Shown in pieces: positions 22,990-34,611 of a stretch of 64,000 nucleotides of DNA. The translations under genes and the position numbers were made by a program. Origin of the DNA: Heracleum sosnowskyi (Eukaryota > Streptophyta > Magnoliopsida > Apiales > Apiaceae); assembly GCA_030848705.1 (NCBI GenBank), contig CM061243.1, positions 8,829,044 to 8,893,043 on the forward strand. Reading direction: 5' to 3'. Under the pieces are notes generated by a model. That model was given only the letters and a program-made list of their open reading frames with translations. It was not told the DNA's origin and searched no databases. Each line of letters starts with the position of its first letter. The first letter of the stretch is position 1.

Positions 22990-24040
22990 AAAGAGATTTC
23001 TGAAACACTTCAGAAAATCATCAACCCTGACCTCTAATAAATGACGACTCTTCATAATAAAAAACGTCATCCCATGATTTTTCAACTTGGTGCACCACCT
23101 TACACCAGTCCTTTTTAATTATTTCAATTTTGATCAAAGCTCCTTGCACCGCTTTTCGCATTTCAGATGTGGAATAAAAATTGAGATGATATGCATACAT
23201 CAGTAGGTTGAGCTGATCCTGCCAATCCCGTAGAATCATACTGTTTGACATCTTCTCATAGTATATTTTATCATGCATCATGCCAAGGGTGCCTTCGCTA
23301 CACCATATGTTAAAGCATTCTTCAACAACTGTCAATCTTGTAGGAGAGGAGGTTTATCATCCTCTTATGGTAGGATTGTATCAAATATTAATTGATTCAC
23401 CGCATCAAAATCTTCCACTTTTTTGTTGCAAGTTGTATGCACAAAACTCACATGAACAACCTATTGTCTTTTCTCACATGCATCATTCACTGTCTTTTCT
23501 TCAAAGTTATTTAATTTAGGACAAGAATAATAAAAGGGAGGGCAAGGGGGTAAATTGGCTCATTAAGAAAGATGTTTTGCGGATTAATTAGGTAGTCATG
23601 TGGCTTTTTTCCTGTGATTATCTCTACAACTGCGCTTAACAGACCCTGTAACAAGCTTTTAACGTATTTATTGGGGTACAATAGCTCAGTTTGAAATACG
23701 GGTTCTCTCACTCTCCTTAATGTAGTTGAATTCAAGTAGTTTTGCAGAGTTTTCTAGTATGGTTTATAAGATAAAAACTTGTTATCAAAACATTCTTCAA
23801 AGCTAAATTTGTAGACATTTCCATCTGTGCATGATACATTAATAATAAACATCTTCTTGTTTATGATGATTACAGGGTTCTATTTTTATGGTAATAGGTG
23901 CAGGCCCCCCAACATCTTGATCACGAATATTCAGAGACACTTCCGAAACTACCTCAAACTTTTTCTTCTCGGGCGAGAGTTTAAATACACCAGAAGATTC
24001 AATAATTTTTTACTAGATCCCTGTATCTAGAATCTTCATC
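22990..24040 (-). pseudogene. Fragment of an unrecognised gene family, copy 2
   Basis: Near 23,990-23,890 the minus strand matches the last exon of copy 1 (DLVK..., then VFKLSPEKKKFEVVSEVSLN), but one base is lost after DLVK so the frame breaks. The flank near 24,130 also matches sequence around 20,510 and 30,470. A 104-codon frame at 23335-23021 (starting MTVVEECFNIWCSEG) belongs to no family I know. A frame at 23735-23511 containing EIITGKKPHD weakly recalls receptor kinases; I would not rely on it. Confidence 0.35.
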
Positions 24041-26133
24041 AAAAAAAAATTATTTAAAGTCTAATAATATTACAAAAAAGATGCAATATACATATATATA
24101 ATAAATATGGTTGTTGGTTGATTAGATTGGCACGTACATAAAATATTATCACGGCCAAAATATTGTATTTTCTCATATGCATTCTTCACTGTATTTTTTC
24201 CCTATTTTATGTATACTACTACTTTTTGCCCACTACGCTTGGCGTATTTATTAGACATTGATTGTAATTAAAAATCTTTTTGTTAACAAATAATTTTTTT
24301 AAAAAAGGTTATTAAATTGTCCATTATAAATGACTTGATTTTAGTACAAATGTTTGGACGACAAATAGTATTAGTAATTGTTTTTTAAAATGAATAATAT
24401 TAGTTTTAAACATTGTTAACATATTGAAATTATTTGGTACGTATATCATTAATGGGTTTGTATTGCCGTTATGAAATCGAATTTTTAACTGATGAAAACT
24501 TTTAAATATTATTAGATGAAACAGTACTTCTTATTGTTGAGTATGTAAATATTTGAAGATTTGTATGAAAAAGTAATTATTATTGTTGAGTATGTAAACA
24601 TTTAAAAATTTGTTTAAAAATTTTATAAATATAAGTCTAATATTTTGTCAAAAGAACAAATTTTTTTATAAATGAAATTTAAAAAATGAAAAAAATGATT
24701 AAACGTCTAAATCAGTCAAGAAGGCTAATTATTGTATTTAAGTACAATTGGTTTAGTTAATTATCGGTTATATAGTAAATTATGATTAAAGCTGAACTAA
24801 TCATTATCAATTTATGTTTAGTAAATTGTTAAAAGAAGAGTAAAGTGTCAAGAACAAATATATAAATAATGTTGATTAGGAATTTCAAATATTATGATGC
24901 ATACGAACTCCTTTCCTCCTTCATCAACTTGATTGAACTTAATCTTGTAGTTAATCACATAATTTTAACTTGTGCAATCCTTTAGAATGTTGTTGTAGGA
25001 GTATTTATCAATGTTGCATTACCTGAAAAGTTATCATATTTGAGATTTTTGTTATATTAAGTTATATATTTACAAAGTTGAATCATACATTTCTTTTATC
25101 GAGTAAAATGAAAAGAAGTACATGATGTTAGATTTACTTTGCAACTTGAGATTACAACAATGCATGGTTGTTCCATTTCATTATTCATGTTGATTGATGG
25201 TTAAAATAGATTGTCAATTCATTGAAAAATCCAACTTTCTGGTTCATGGTTTAAGTTTTTTAAGAAAACATCATTTAAAAGGTCAAAAATGCAAAAAAAC
25301 AAATCTGGTCAGGATTGGATACATGATCTAAGATGGTTTGTATTCTTGTTTCTCGGTGTCGAGGTAAGTTTTCAATCGATTTATTTAGTATTTTGAAAAT
25401 TATATGTTATGTGCGTATAAACTTGAGATAAGTACTAATGTTATATTTTGAGGTTATATGTATTAGTGTATCTATGTGGTGTCTAAACAATAATTTTGAA
25501 ACTCTAATTGATGTCATGATTTGTGAAAATAAATACTTATGACCGTGTCACCGGGTCGTACTGATAGTTTTTTGAAAATTTAGGACCGTTATCACCAGAT
25601 TGTAGTGGTTGTGGCATGAATCGTGGATTTCAAGTATTGTTGTTTACGTGGTTATCGTATCGTATCGAATAAAAATATGAAAGTGTATAGAAGATGTTTG
25701 TTTTGTATGTTGTTATTGTATCTTATTGATTTTCGCATTCCCTTATATGTATACATGTTTTTTGACCCGATTAATTGGATCGTTTGCTTACTTGTTGGAC
25801 TCTGTAACTTACTTTTTTCTAATATTTTAGGTTTGTACATTGTGAAATCTTATTGAGAATATAGATGTGAACTTTGTAAATTTTGTGCTACGTAATTTGA
25901 TATAAATTATTCGTTATGAAATATCATGATGTTAGATTAAATTTTGTTAATTACAAGATATTGATTATTGAATTTATGGAGCTGTGCATCTAATTTTATT
26001 GTTTTGGATTATTATGTTCACTTTTTAGTTTGACTTTGGTTAGTTTTGAATTTTTTGAATGAAGAATCCATTTGATTTTAGTTTCGAAATTAGAATTAAT
26101 AATTCAAAAAAGTGTGGGTTGTTACATATTAAC
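24041..26133. other. Gene-free AT-rich stretch
   Basis: No protein-like frame, RNA gene or complete mobile element recognised. A short segment near 24,120-24,210 is related to the gene fragments at 20.5 and 30.5 kb. Confidence 0.5.
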
Positions 26134-26695
26134 TCCTTATATATAATAAGCGTAAGGGAGATCTTATCCAAAACTTTGGTCGATCACTATACTATCAAAA
26201 GTATATGATCCGTTAGATTATAAAACTATAAATATTCAAATAGATGAGGACCGTTAGATATAATATTAAAAATTGTATTTGATTAATAATAGGATAGTAT
26301 TTAAATACTAAACGGTGTATTTTGATAATTTAAACCAATTATAAATAGGTTTTCTATATTGAATAGAAATCTTTATGTAAAAAATCGTAATTATCTTTTC
26401 TCTTTAGTTTATGGATAGTTCCAGTTAGATAATAATTATTAAACCATCATTAAATTAAAGATAATTTTGTTAGCTTCGCGTGGGCTGTAAAATTGTTAAA
26501 ATCTATTGTATAAAACTCAAGATAGAGCCCAAACAGTAAAGTGATTATCTAAATTTTAATAATTTTTTTTTAATTTAAACCAATTATAAATAGGTTTTCT
26601 ATATTGAATAGAAATCTTTATGTAAAAAATCGTAATTATCTTTTCTCTTTAGTTTATGGATAGTTCCGGTTAGATAATCTATACTATTAACTCCT
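26134..26695 (+). mobile_element. Helitron-like 5' segment, copy 1
   Basis: Starts TCCTTATATATAATAAGCGT and continues with 'gggagatcttatccaaaact'. About 500 bp of it recurs at 27916-28370. Within it a segment of roughly 105 bp (26,330-26,432) is repeated at 26,572-26,680. Its matching 3' end is probably the one at 30455-30458, after later insertions. Confidence 0.5.
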
Positions 26696-27915
26696 TCTAT
26701 ACTATATTATTAAAGACGAAACATTAAAAGTTTTGGTCGGTCGTCGGTCGGTCGGTATTTGGGCCGATTCACGGGCCTATCTATAATCAATTTATTAATA
26801 ACCAATTACCTTTTTTCACTACATTACCTATTATATATATATTTTTTAAACCAAACCAACTCATCTTCTAAAAATAAAACGGGCAACATATATATAATAT
26901 GGTAATAAAATTATATATTTATAACTGATTACCTTTTTCAGCTAAAACACATTATTTTTATATTTTTTTACCTAAAACAACTCATCTTATAAATAGGACA
27001 CATATATGGAAACCAAGTTATTGATAATCAATTACCTTTTTCAGCTAAATTATATTACATATTTCATATATCTATTTAACTAAAACAAATCATTTTCTAA
27101 AAATTAGACGGGCAATATATATATAAAATGGTAATATTATTATATATTTATAACCGACAACTAAAACACATTATGTGTTTTATATTTTCTAACTAAAACA
27201 ACTTATCTTCTAAATATAATACATGCAAAATAAATATACAATGGTAATATTGTTTTATATAAATATTAATAAATAACAAGTTATTCTTTTCAGCTAAAAC
27301 AAATTACCTCTTTTATATTTTCTAACTTAAACAACTAATTTTCTAAAAGTAATGTAGACGTATATATAAAAAAATTAATATAATTTTATATAATTGTTAA
27401 TAAGTAACTAATTGTCTTTTTAAGGATATTACCTGTTTATATTTTTTAACGGAAACAACTCATGTTCAAATTAAAAATAACAGGGGCAAAAGATAGATAT
27501 ATTGGTAATATTATTATATTAAACTTATGAAATTCATGTTTATTATAATTTTTTTAACATTCAATTTAAACGAGATAATTAATTAAAATAAAAGTAATAG
27601 TATATTCAAATAAACTCGGTATATTGAACAAGCACATATTTTGATATTTGCACTTGAGTCCCTTTTTAGATTTTTAAGAGTAAAAAAATACAAATCATTA
27701 GATATGTTATTTTAAAATATTTTATATTTTAATATCTAAAATACTACTATTGATTACGTCAATAATATATTAAATTTAAATATTATATTGTTAGATTTAT
27801 AAATCCAATATATATATATATTAAAATTTTATCAAATTATATATAATAACTAAAATCTAAATAAAAAATAAGAAAATATTAAAGAAGACCGTGCATCGCA
27901 CGGGATATAAGCTAG
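26696..27915 (+). mobile_element. Non-autonomous Helitron, ~1.2 kb
   Basis: The 5' end TCTATACTATATTATTAAAG is typical of a common plant Helitron family. The 3' end has the hairpin CCGTGCATCGCACGG (27889-27903) and CTAG at 27912-27915, followed by T. The base before the 5' end is T instead of the expected A, so the exact left border is uncertain. No coding. Confidence 0.6.
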
Positions 27916-30458
27916 TATATATAATAAGCGTAAGGGAGATCTTATCCAAAACTTTGGTCGGTCACTGGACTACCAAAAGTATACGATCCGTTGGATTATA
28001 AAACTATAAATATTCAAATAGATGAGGACCGTTAGATATAATATTAAAAATTGTATTTGATTAATAATAGGAAAGTATTTAAATACTAAAAGGTGTATTT
28101 TGATAATTTAAACCAATTATAAATTGGTTTTCTATATTGAATAGAAATCTTTATGTAAAAATTCGTAATTATCTTTTCTCTTTAGTTTATGGATAGTTCC
28201 AGTTAGATAATAATTATTAAACTATTATTAAATTAAGAATAATTTTGTTAGCTTCGCGTGGGCTGTAAAATCGTTAAAATATGTTGTCTAAAACTCAAGA
28301 TAGAGCCCAAACAGTAAAGCGATTATCTAAATTTTAATAATTTTTTTTATTATTATTGTAGCACCAATTTAATTTTTTTCCTAATTCTTTTAAATTTATA
28401 AATTCTATGTTTATTTCAATAAAATATTAAAATCAATTTAAGAAAAAATTAAAATCGATCTGGTCCGTGTACGACCACTATACGACCAAATTAATTATTA
28501 AAGTTAGATCTTAAATAGATCGATGAGAATTGTTAAATCTAATATTAAAAAGTGTATCTGATTAATAATAGAATTATATTTAAATACTAAAAAATGTATT
28601 TTGATAATTTAAAATTTTTCTATGTAAAAATTCTTAAATATCTTTTCTCTTTAATTTATGTATAGTTCCAGTTAGATAATAATTGTTAAACCAAATATCA
28701 GATAACAATTCATATCGATTACAATATTAAAAATTATCAATATAATGCTCATACAATGATACATGTGGACCCTACGTTATAAGAGACTTAGGAGAACTAG
28801 ATCTACATGAATAAATTTAAGCATTTTTTTCTGAAGAAACATAACAATTTGATTAATCCAAATTATAATTATATTATTTTACATATAACAAACATAAAAG
28901 GATAATATCAAAATATTATTAAAATATTGAGGGTTTCATATTCATAAACAATAATTTTGAATATAATACTTAACCATCTTTTCTTTTCGGTTTATGGGTC
29001 AACTGGTCAAGTTAAATAATAATTATTAAACCATCATTAAATTAAAGATAATTTCGTTAGTTTCACATGGGTTGTAAAATCGTCAAAATTCAATTTCTAA
29101 AACTCAGGATAGAACCTAAATAGTAAAGTGAGTATCTAAATTTTAATAAATATTTTTTTATAATTGTAGCACCAATTTATTTATTTTTCCACTAATTCTT
29201 TTAAATATAGAAATTTTATCTTTCTTTCAATAAAGTATTAAAATAAATTAAGAACAAATTCAAAGCGATAAAGAATATAATAATATGAGAATAAAATTGT
29301 ATATAATCATAACATAATTTTTATTCTGTTTAATAATTTTAAAGTAATAATGTATTTTAAAATTTTATATACACTATAAATAAAACCGAAACATTAAAAG
29401 TAAAAGTAGTTAGTAAGATACCAATATCAGTATGTACTTGATATCCTTATTATATTAAACTCTTATATATAATAAGCATAATAGGGATCTTATCCAGAAT
29501 TTTGATCGTCACGGTGTACTACTTTAAAAGAAAAACTATTACAAACAAAATTATATTTTAATTGATAATTTATTTTCTCAAAAGTTCAAAGTTCCCGCAT
29601 CATTAACATATTACAAAAAAGAGTATATTATATTTTACCAAAAAATATTTAAAAAAATTTATAAATTAAAAAATTTATAAATATTAAGAAAAATTAATGA
29701 TGTTATCAGTTTGGTCCTAAATACCGCCAAAACATTCTCAACCGTTAGATCCAATACTTTTAAAAATAGATAATCAAGATTATATCATATAAAAATAAAT
29801 TATTATCTAAAAATGATATAAGTTAAAAGATATTATATTAGGATTGGATTTTCCAAAAAGTTAAAACATAAAAATAGTTGTAATTAAATAAGGAACCCCA
29901 TTTAATATCAAAATAATAAAAATCTTTTAATCTTAAATAGATAGGTGAAAACCGTTAGATTTAACATTAAAACCTGTATTTGGTTAATAAAGGTAATTCT
30001 AATAATCTAAACTACATGTGAGTAGTTTTCCTAAATCGAATAGAGTTCTCAACATTAAATTTCGTCACTTTATTCTCTTTTTAGTTTTAGAATAGTTTTT
30101 AATTGAAAAAGAACTATTAAATCACAACTAAATTAAAGATTATTTTGTGAATGTCACGTGGACCGTAAAATTGGCCAAATCTAACTTTTATAACTCAATA
30201 TAAACAAATATTAAATTGAGCGTGTAAAACATAATAAATATCAAATTTTTAACTATAATTTTTTTGACTAAATCTTTTTTAACAATAATTTAATCATGTA
30301 AACTAATAACTTTTAAATATTAAAATACTCATAAATAAATATAATTATAAATATTAAACAAACAATCGTGTGTTGCATGGGTAATAAAAATATAATTATA
30401 AACAGAATAATAATAAATAAAATTTAAGTAACCGTGCATCGCACGGGCTATAAGCTAG
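27916..30458 (+). mobile_element. Helitron segment, copy 2, with 3' end at 30458
   Basis: Begins directly after the CTAG of the preceding Helitron with TATATATAATAAGCG and repeats copy 1 for about 450 bp. A third, weaker 5'-type start (TCTTATATATAATAAGCATA) is at 29461. The region ends with hairpin CCGTGCATCGCACGG (30432-30446) and CTAG at 30455-30458, followed by T. Several overlapping or nested non-autonomous Helitrons are implied. It holds no gene. Confidence 0.45.
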
Positions 30459-30459
30459 T

Positions 30460-30830
30460 ATAAGATTAGCACTTACATGAAATATCATGACCATCGATGT
30501 TTTCTTCAGAGTTGTAAACGAATTTTTATGCATGTCGAAATAATGAAGTTGAGATATCTTCGTAAAGTACGATGCCATCCTTGCTTCCCAGAAACAATGG
30601 TGTTATACTCAAAATCAGATCATAATTTTCATGTGAAATGTCATACTCCATCATCCACTAGTTTCTCCTTTCGCTATGTTTTTGATATTTTCGAAATTTC
30701 TCGAAATATACAACATGTCCATATAATCTTTGACGTCATCTTCACCAATGTTCGGCTATACGTTTATTTCATTCTAAAAGAACTTCCCTGCCCCCCTCTA
30801 GTTTTTTTCAGAACTATAAATCTCGTTTTT
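30460..30830 (-). pseudogene. Fragment of an unrecognised gene family, copy 3
   Basis: Sequence related to 20,505-20,985: the same 'catgaccatc' end and the same 'gatgccatc' to 'catcatccac' block, with frames broken. On the minus strand a donor-like GTAAGTGC follows the first block, suggesting a former exon end. It starts right at a Helitron 3' end. Confidence 0.4.
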
Positions 30831-31634
30831 CTTACATACTATAATTATTCCCCATGATTGTTTATAATTTATTTTATAAGATTGGACACTTTTCTATTTT
30901 GTACATGTTATTGTAGGTAAAAAAAAGCTCCAAAAATACAATAATCTATATATTATAAATTGCTAGATAACCCGTTTCTTAGACTTGGTATTCATATGTA
31001 GGTTTAGATAAAATGGGTGACATTCAAGAGAGAACTTCTTATATAGAGTCCGGGAGAGAACCATTACATAAATATTCATAATATATATTTTTATCACATT
31101 TTTAATTAGATATTATTATAAATTTCAATTTTTAAATCAAAACACGAAATTAAACTACTTTTTTTAAAAAAATCAAAAATTAGTCAAATAGTCTAAAGTG
31201 ATTCTACAACAGAATCAAATCTATCCAAAATTATTCTATAGCAGAATCAAATTTAAAATCAATGTTTTTATTCAAATTTTATATGTTAATTTTTTTTATA
31301 AAGTTTGTATATGATAATATTCTACATTAGAATCAGATTATATATTTTATGTAAAAACATTTAAAATTATTTTATGAGATTCTATAATAGAATATATGGT
31401 TCTACCCGATTCTCTATATAAGATGGTTATCTCTGAAACAAAGGCCTAGATAAAATTATTCATTGAATTTGACCTGGTGGATAATCCATTTTCTAGATTT
31501 TGTAAATAATAAGTCAAAATTTAAAAATAAGAATTGTTAGTGGGTAGAATGTAGGAGTATTTCATTAAAATCTTATTAATTTTTAGATTTATTGGAGTGT
31601 TAAACTCGAAACTTAAGTCGTCACTGTAGTATTG
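30831..31634. other. Gene-free AT-rich stretch
   Basis: Several degenerate 'attctacaacagaatca' style words near 31,200-31,420, but no gene or complete element recognised. Confidence 0.45.
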
Positions 31635-31639
31635 GTTGA

Positions 31640-32499
31640 TGTTATAGCCAAAATGACAACCTCGCCATATCCAGGTGACACCGTCCTCTATTGGGCTAAA
31701 AATGGGGACCTAGTTTGCTGAAGCGTTTACCAGTTTAAGAAATGTTTATTGGGCCTAACCCATATTTACAACAAACCTCGTCTATAGGTAATATTGAGTT
31801 GTCTGAAAAGGAACAACTACTATCATAAGGATTGCATAGCTTTGGCCCAGCCCAATGCAGCAACAACCTCGCCTATGAGAATAACATCGCCCGTATGTGA
31901 AATAGGTATGCCTTGGGCCTAACCCAATGATTGTCGCCTATCACAGTAATGCCCAAGTAACATAAAAGGAACTTCGCCCAAGAGGAGGTTTGAAGGAACC
32001 TCGCCCAAGAGGTTTGAAGGTAACATCGCCCAAAGGGTATAGATATTATTTCATTCACAGAAGACTACACTCACATGGCTAGTTTTTCGCTATTCTTCTC
32101 TGTGGTTTAAGATAAGCGTTGACTCCGATAATCTCGGGTCAATGACTTATCCACCACGTTCCGAGAAAATAGCAAGACCATGACAACTCATGATGACGTA
32201 TCAAAGGCGGTAATCCCGGTATTTTCGGCTTCCTAGAAAAAAGGAAGCCTATCCCATATGGGTTACTTGATCCCTATAAATAAGGGTACGTAAGTACATT
32301 GTATGACACGATGCGATCTAGCGAACAAGAGTGAATTCGATATTCAATCTTAATCGTGACCTAATCTCACATACAATCTCAGCCATCCCCAAATTATAAA
32401 CCCTAACCCTCTCAACCTACGCTTCCCACCATCGTCAACTACCACCACAATTCCAACAACCCTCCCCGAATTTGTTATTACCAAATTCATTCGTTAACA
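31640..32499. mobile_element. Solo LTR, 860 bp
   Basis: The segment begins TGTTATAGCC and ends TTCGTTAACA, so it has TG...CA termini, and is flanked by perfect 5-bp direct repeats GTTGA (31635-31639 and 32500-32504). It is richer in G and C than its surroundings, contains CCCTATAAATAAGGG near 32,271-32,285 (promoter-like), and has no internal retroelement domain, primer-binding site or second LTR. This is what remains after recombination between two LTRs. The plus orientation is suggested by the TATA position. Superfamily unknown. Confidence 0.8.
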
Positions 32500-32504
32500 G
32501 TTGA

Positions 32505-34453
32505 TTTAAATAATTGAACTAATTAAATTATTATAATTTATTATTTTTTATGTTTATTATTTTTTGTTAAAGTAAAATATATAAAATATCGTATGTGTAG
32601 CAGGTGATATAATCGTAACAGGCTAGAATACAACAACAACAAAAATAAATAAAATTGGACCCTGTTTCAACTATTGATCAAAAATGAAGCTCCCAGTTAT
32701 CTTCACAAGGTAAATTTTTAACTCTTGGATCATGTATTGGGCCCGGTTTTATTTAGTTGGACGCTTGGAGCTTTGGTTTTGGATCATGCTGTTGTAGCCA
32801 ATGGGCTTAAAGCTTCGAGCTTATATTTTCATGCTTAAAAAAAAAGAAAAAAAGAAAAAGACCCAATGACTTATGAATTTTTTTTATGTGACTTGATAAA
32901 AGAAAGTGATACCTTTGTCAGAAAAGTGATTTGTTTAGGAATATTTTGCAGAACGTAAAATGTAAATGCACAAGACATTAACAGACTCGGGCAGTGCAAA
33001 ATTTGTAATGTTCCTTGACTTATCCACCCTATGAAATGAATTGTCAATTATTTCTTAGTAGTTGTTTTTGTATTAATTAAATCGTAATCACCGGTATTAG
33101 ATTAGTTGGAGCATCTCCAATTACGATTTTTTTTAGTTAAAAGTGAATATAACATGTCATAAATATTTAACTAATATGGTTTGAACAATTTCAAAACTAA
33201 AATTTGGTCATATGTAATAAGAGTAATTTGAATAATTAAAAATATAAAATATTTTAGACATTCAACTTGAATTCGTATGATACGTATATTATTATGTACA
33301 ATAATTATTCGAGTTTTTATGAATTAATCAAGATGAATTCAAATTAAATTTGAATGTACAAAAACAAGTAGTTCGGTGAAAATTAGAGTCAATTCAAATA
33401 AAATGCATATTAAGTTTTGGACTTAGTTAAATTTGAGTAAATTGTGGACACTTTTAATCACATTCGGGCCGTGACATTAATCAAGATATTATTTGTATCT
33501 ATATCTATTTGACTCGATTTTATTTTTAATAATTTATTTCTGATCAAAACGCAAATTTCGTATTTTAGTAGAAACATTTTGCCTATCAAAAGAATTTCGT
33601 ATTCCTAGCCGGTTTTGCTTTCATTTAAGTTAAGGCGTTGAGGGTTTAAACTTTAAAGTCAATTTTAAATTTAAGATATAAATTTTCTGTTTATATAATG
33701 AGTTCATGAAAAACAGCTTAAACTGGTAGAATATACTTTTGAATTATTTATTTTAAATCTATAATATTATTTAATAAAAAATTAATATCTTCATTTACAT
33801 ATCCAACTTAATAATTCAATTATATATATATATATACACATTTTTAGAGTCATGATCAACATAAATGTTAGATCTCTTAGACCACATATATATTAAATAT
33901 ATTGTAATGTATTGTTATATTATATTTTTTTATTCATTTTATGTATTATATTTCCGAACAGTCTACAATATTCATTTTTTAAAAAAAAATCAAAATAAAC
34001 TTGTTTTGGAATCAAAATTCATTATATTATAATTTTTAAATTTATTGTACTGCAATTGTAATGTTAGTATATAAGTTAAAAATAAACTTTGTACTGCAAT
34101 TTTGGTTTAACATATATAAGTTTTAAGTGGTTTACACCGCCTACATTTCTATAACTCATAATATATAAATAATAAATTAATTAAACAGACCCCAACTTAA
34201 AATTATCTTTTTTCACAAATAATTTAAACAAGTTGAAGACATCAATTAATTTTTCAAGCCAAGAAATGTAAAAGAAAATAGGAGTACGAGTTCATTGTCA
34301 CCCAAGACGAGCGAGTTGCACCGGGTCAACACATGTATTTAAAAATTCCTTCATGCACAACTTTCTATAATCATTAACCATAAATTCATAATACTGCAAC
34401 TCCACGCTTACACCAACCCAACTAAATACTATTTTCTTACAAATCATCAAGAA

Positions 34454-34457
<4 letters not shown>
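32505..34457. other. Intergenic, upstream of the receptor kinase
   Basis: AT-rich. A lone GAGCATCTCCAAT end at about 33,110 matches the Tourist-like MITEs, but no partner end is visible. No protein-like frame. Confidence 0.45.

Positions 34458-34458
<1 letters not shown>

Positions 34459-34496
<38 letters not shown>
34459..34496 (+). repeat. (CT)n tract in the likely 5' leader
   Basis: About 19 CT units lie 115 bp before the receptor kinase start codon. CT/GA tracts near plant transcription starts are bound by BPC-type GAGA factors; a role here is inference. Confidence 0.6.
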
Positions 34497-34498
<2 letters not shown>

Positions 34499-34611
34499 GT
34501 TTGCTTCACTTTGTTTACAGTACTTTATTGTTTATCAACTAAACCTCTGTGTCAGTGAAACCCTAATTAACTAGGCAAGAATCAAGAACACCCCCTTTCT
34601 GTTTCAAGAAA

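Noticed and set aside
23511..23735. EIITGKKPHD resembling a receptor kinase
   Set aside because: Only about ten residues match and no kinase motifs surround them; probably chance.
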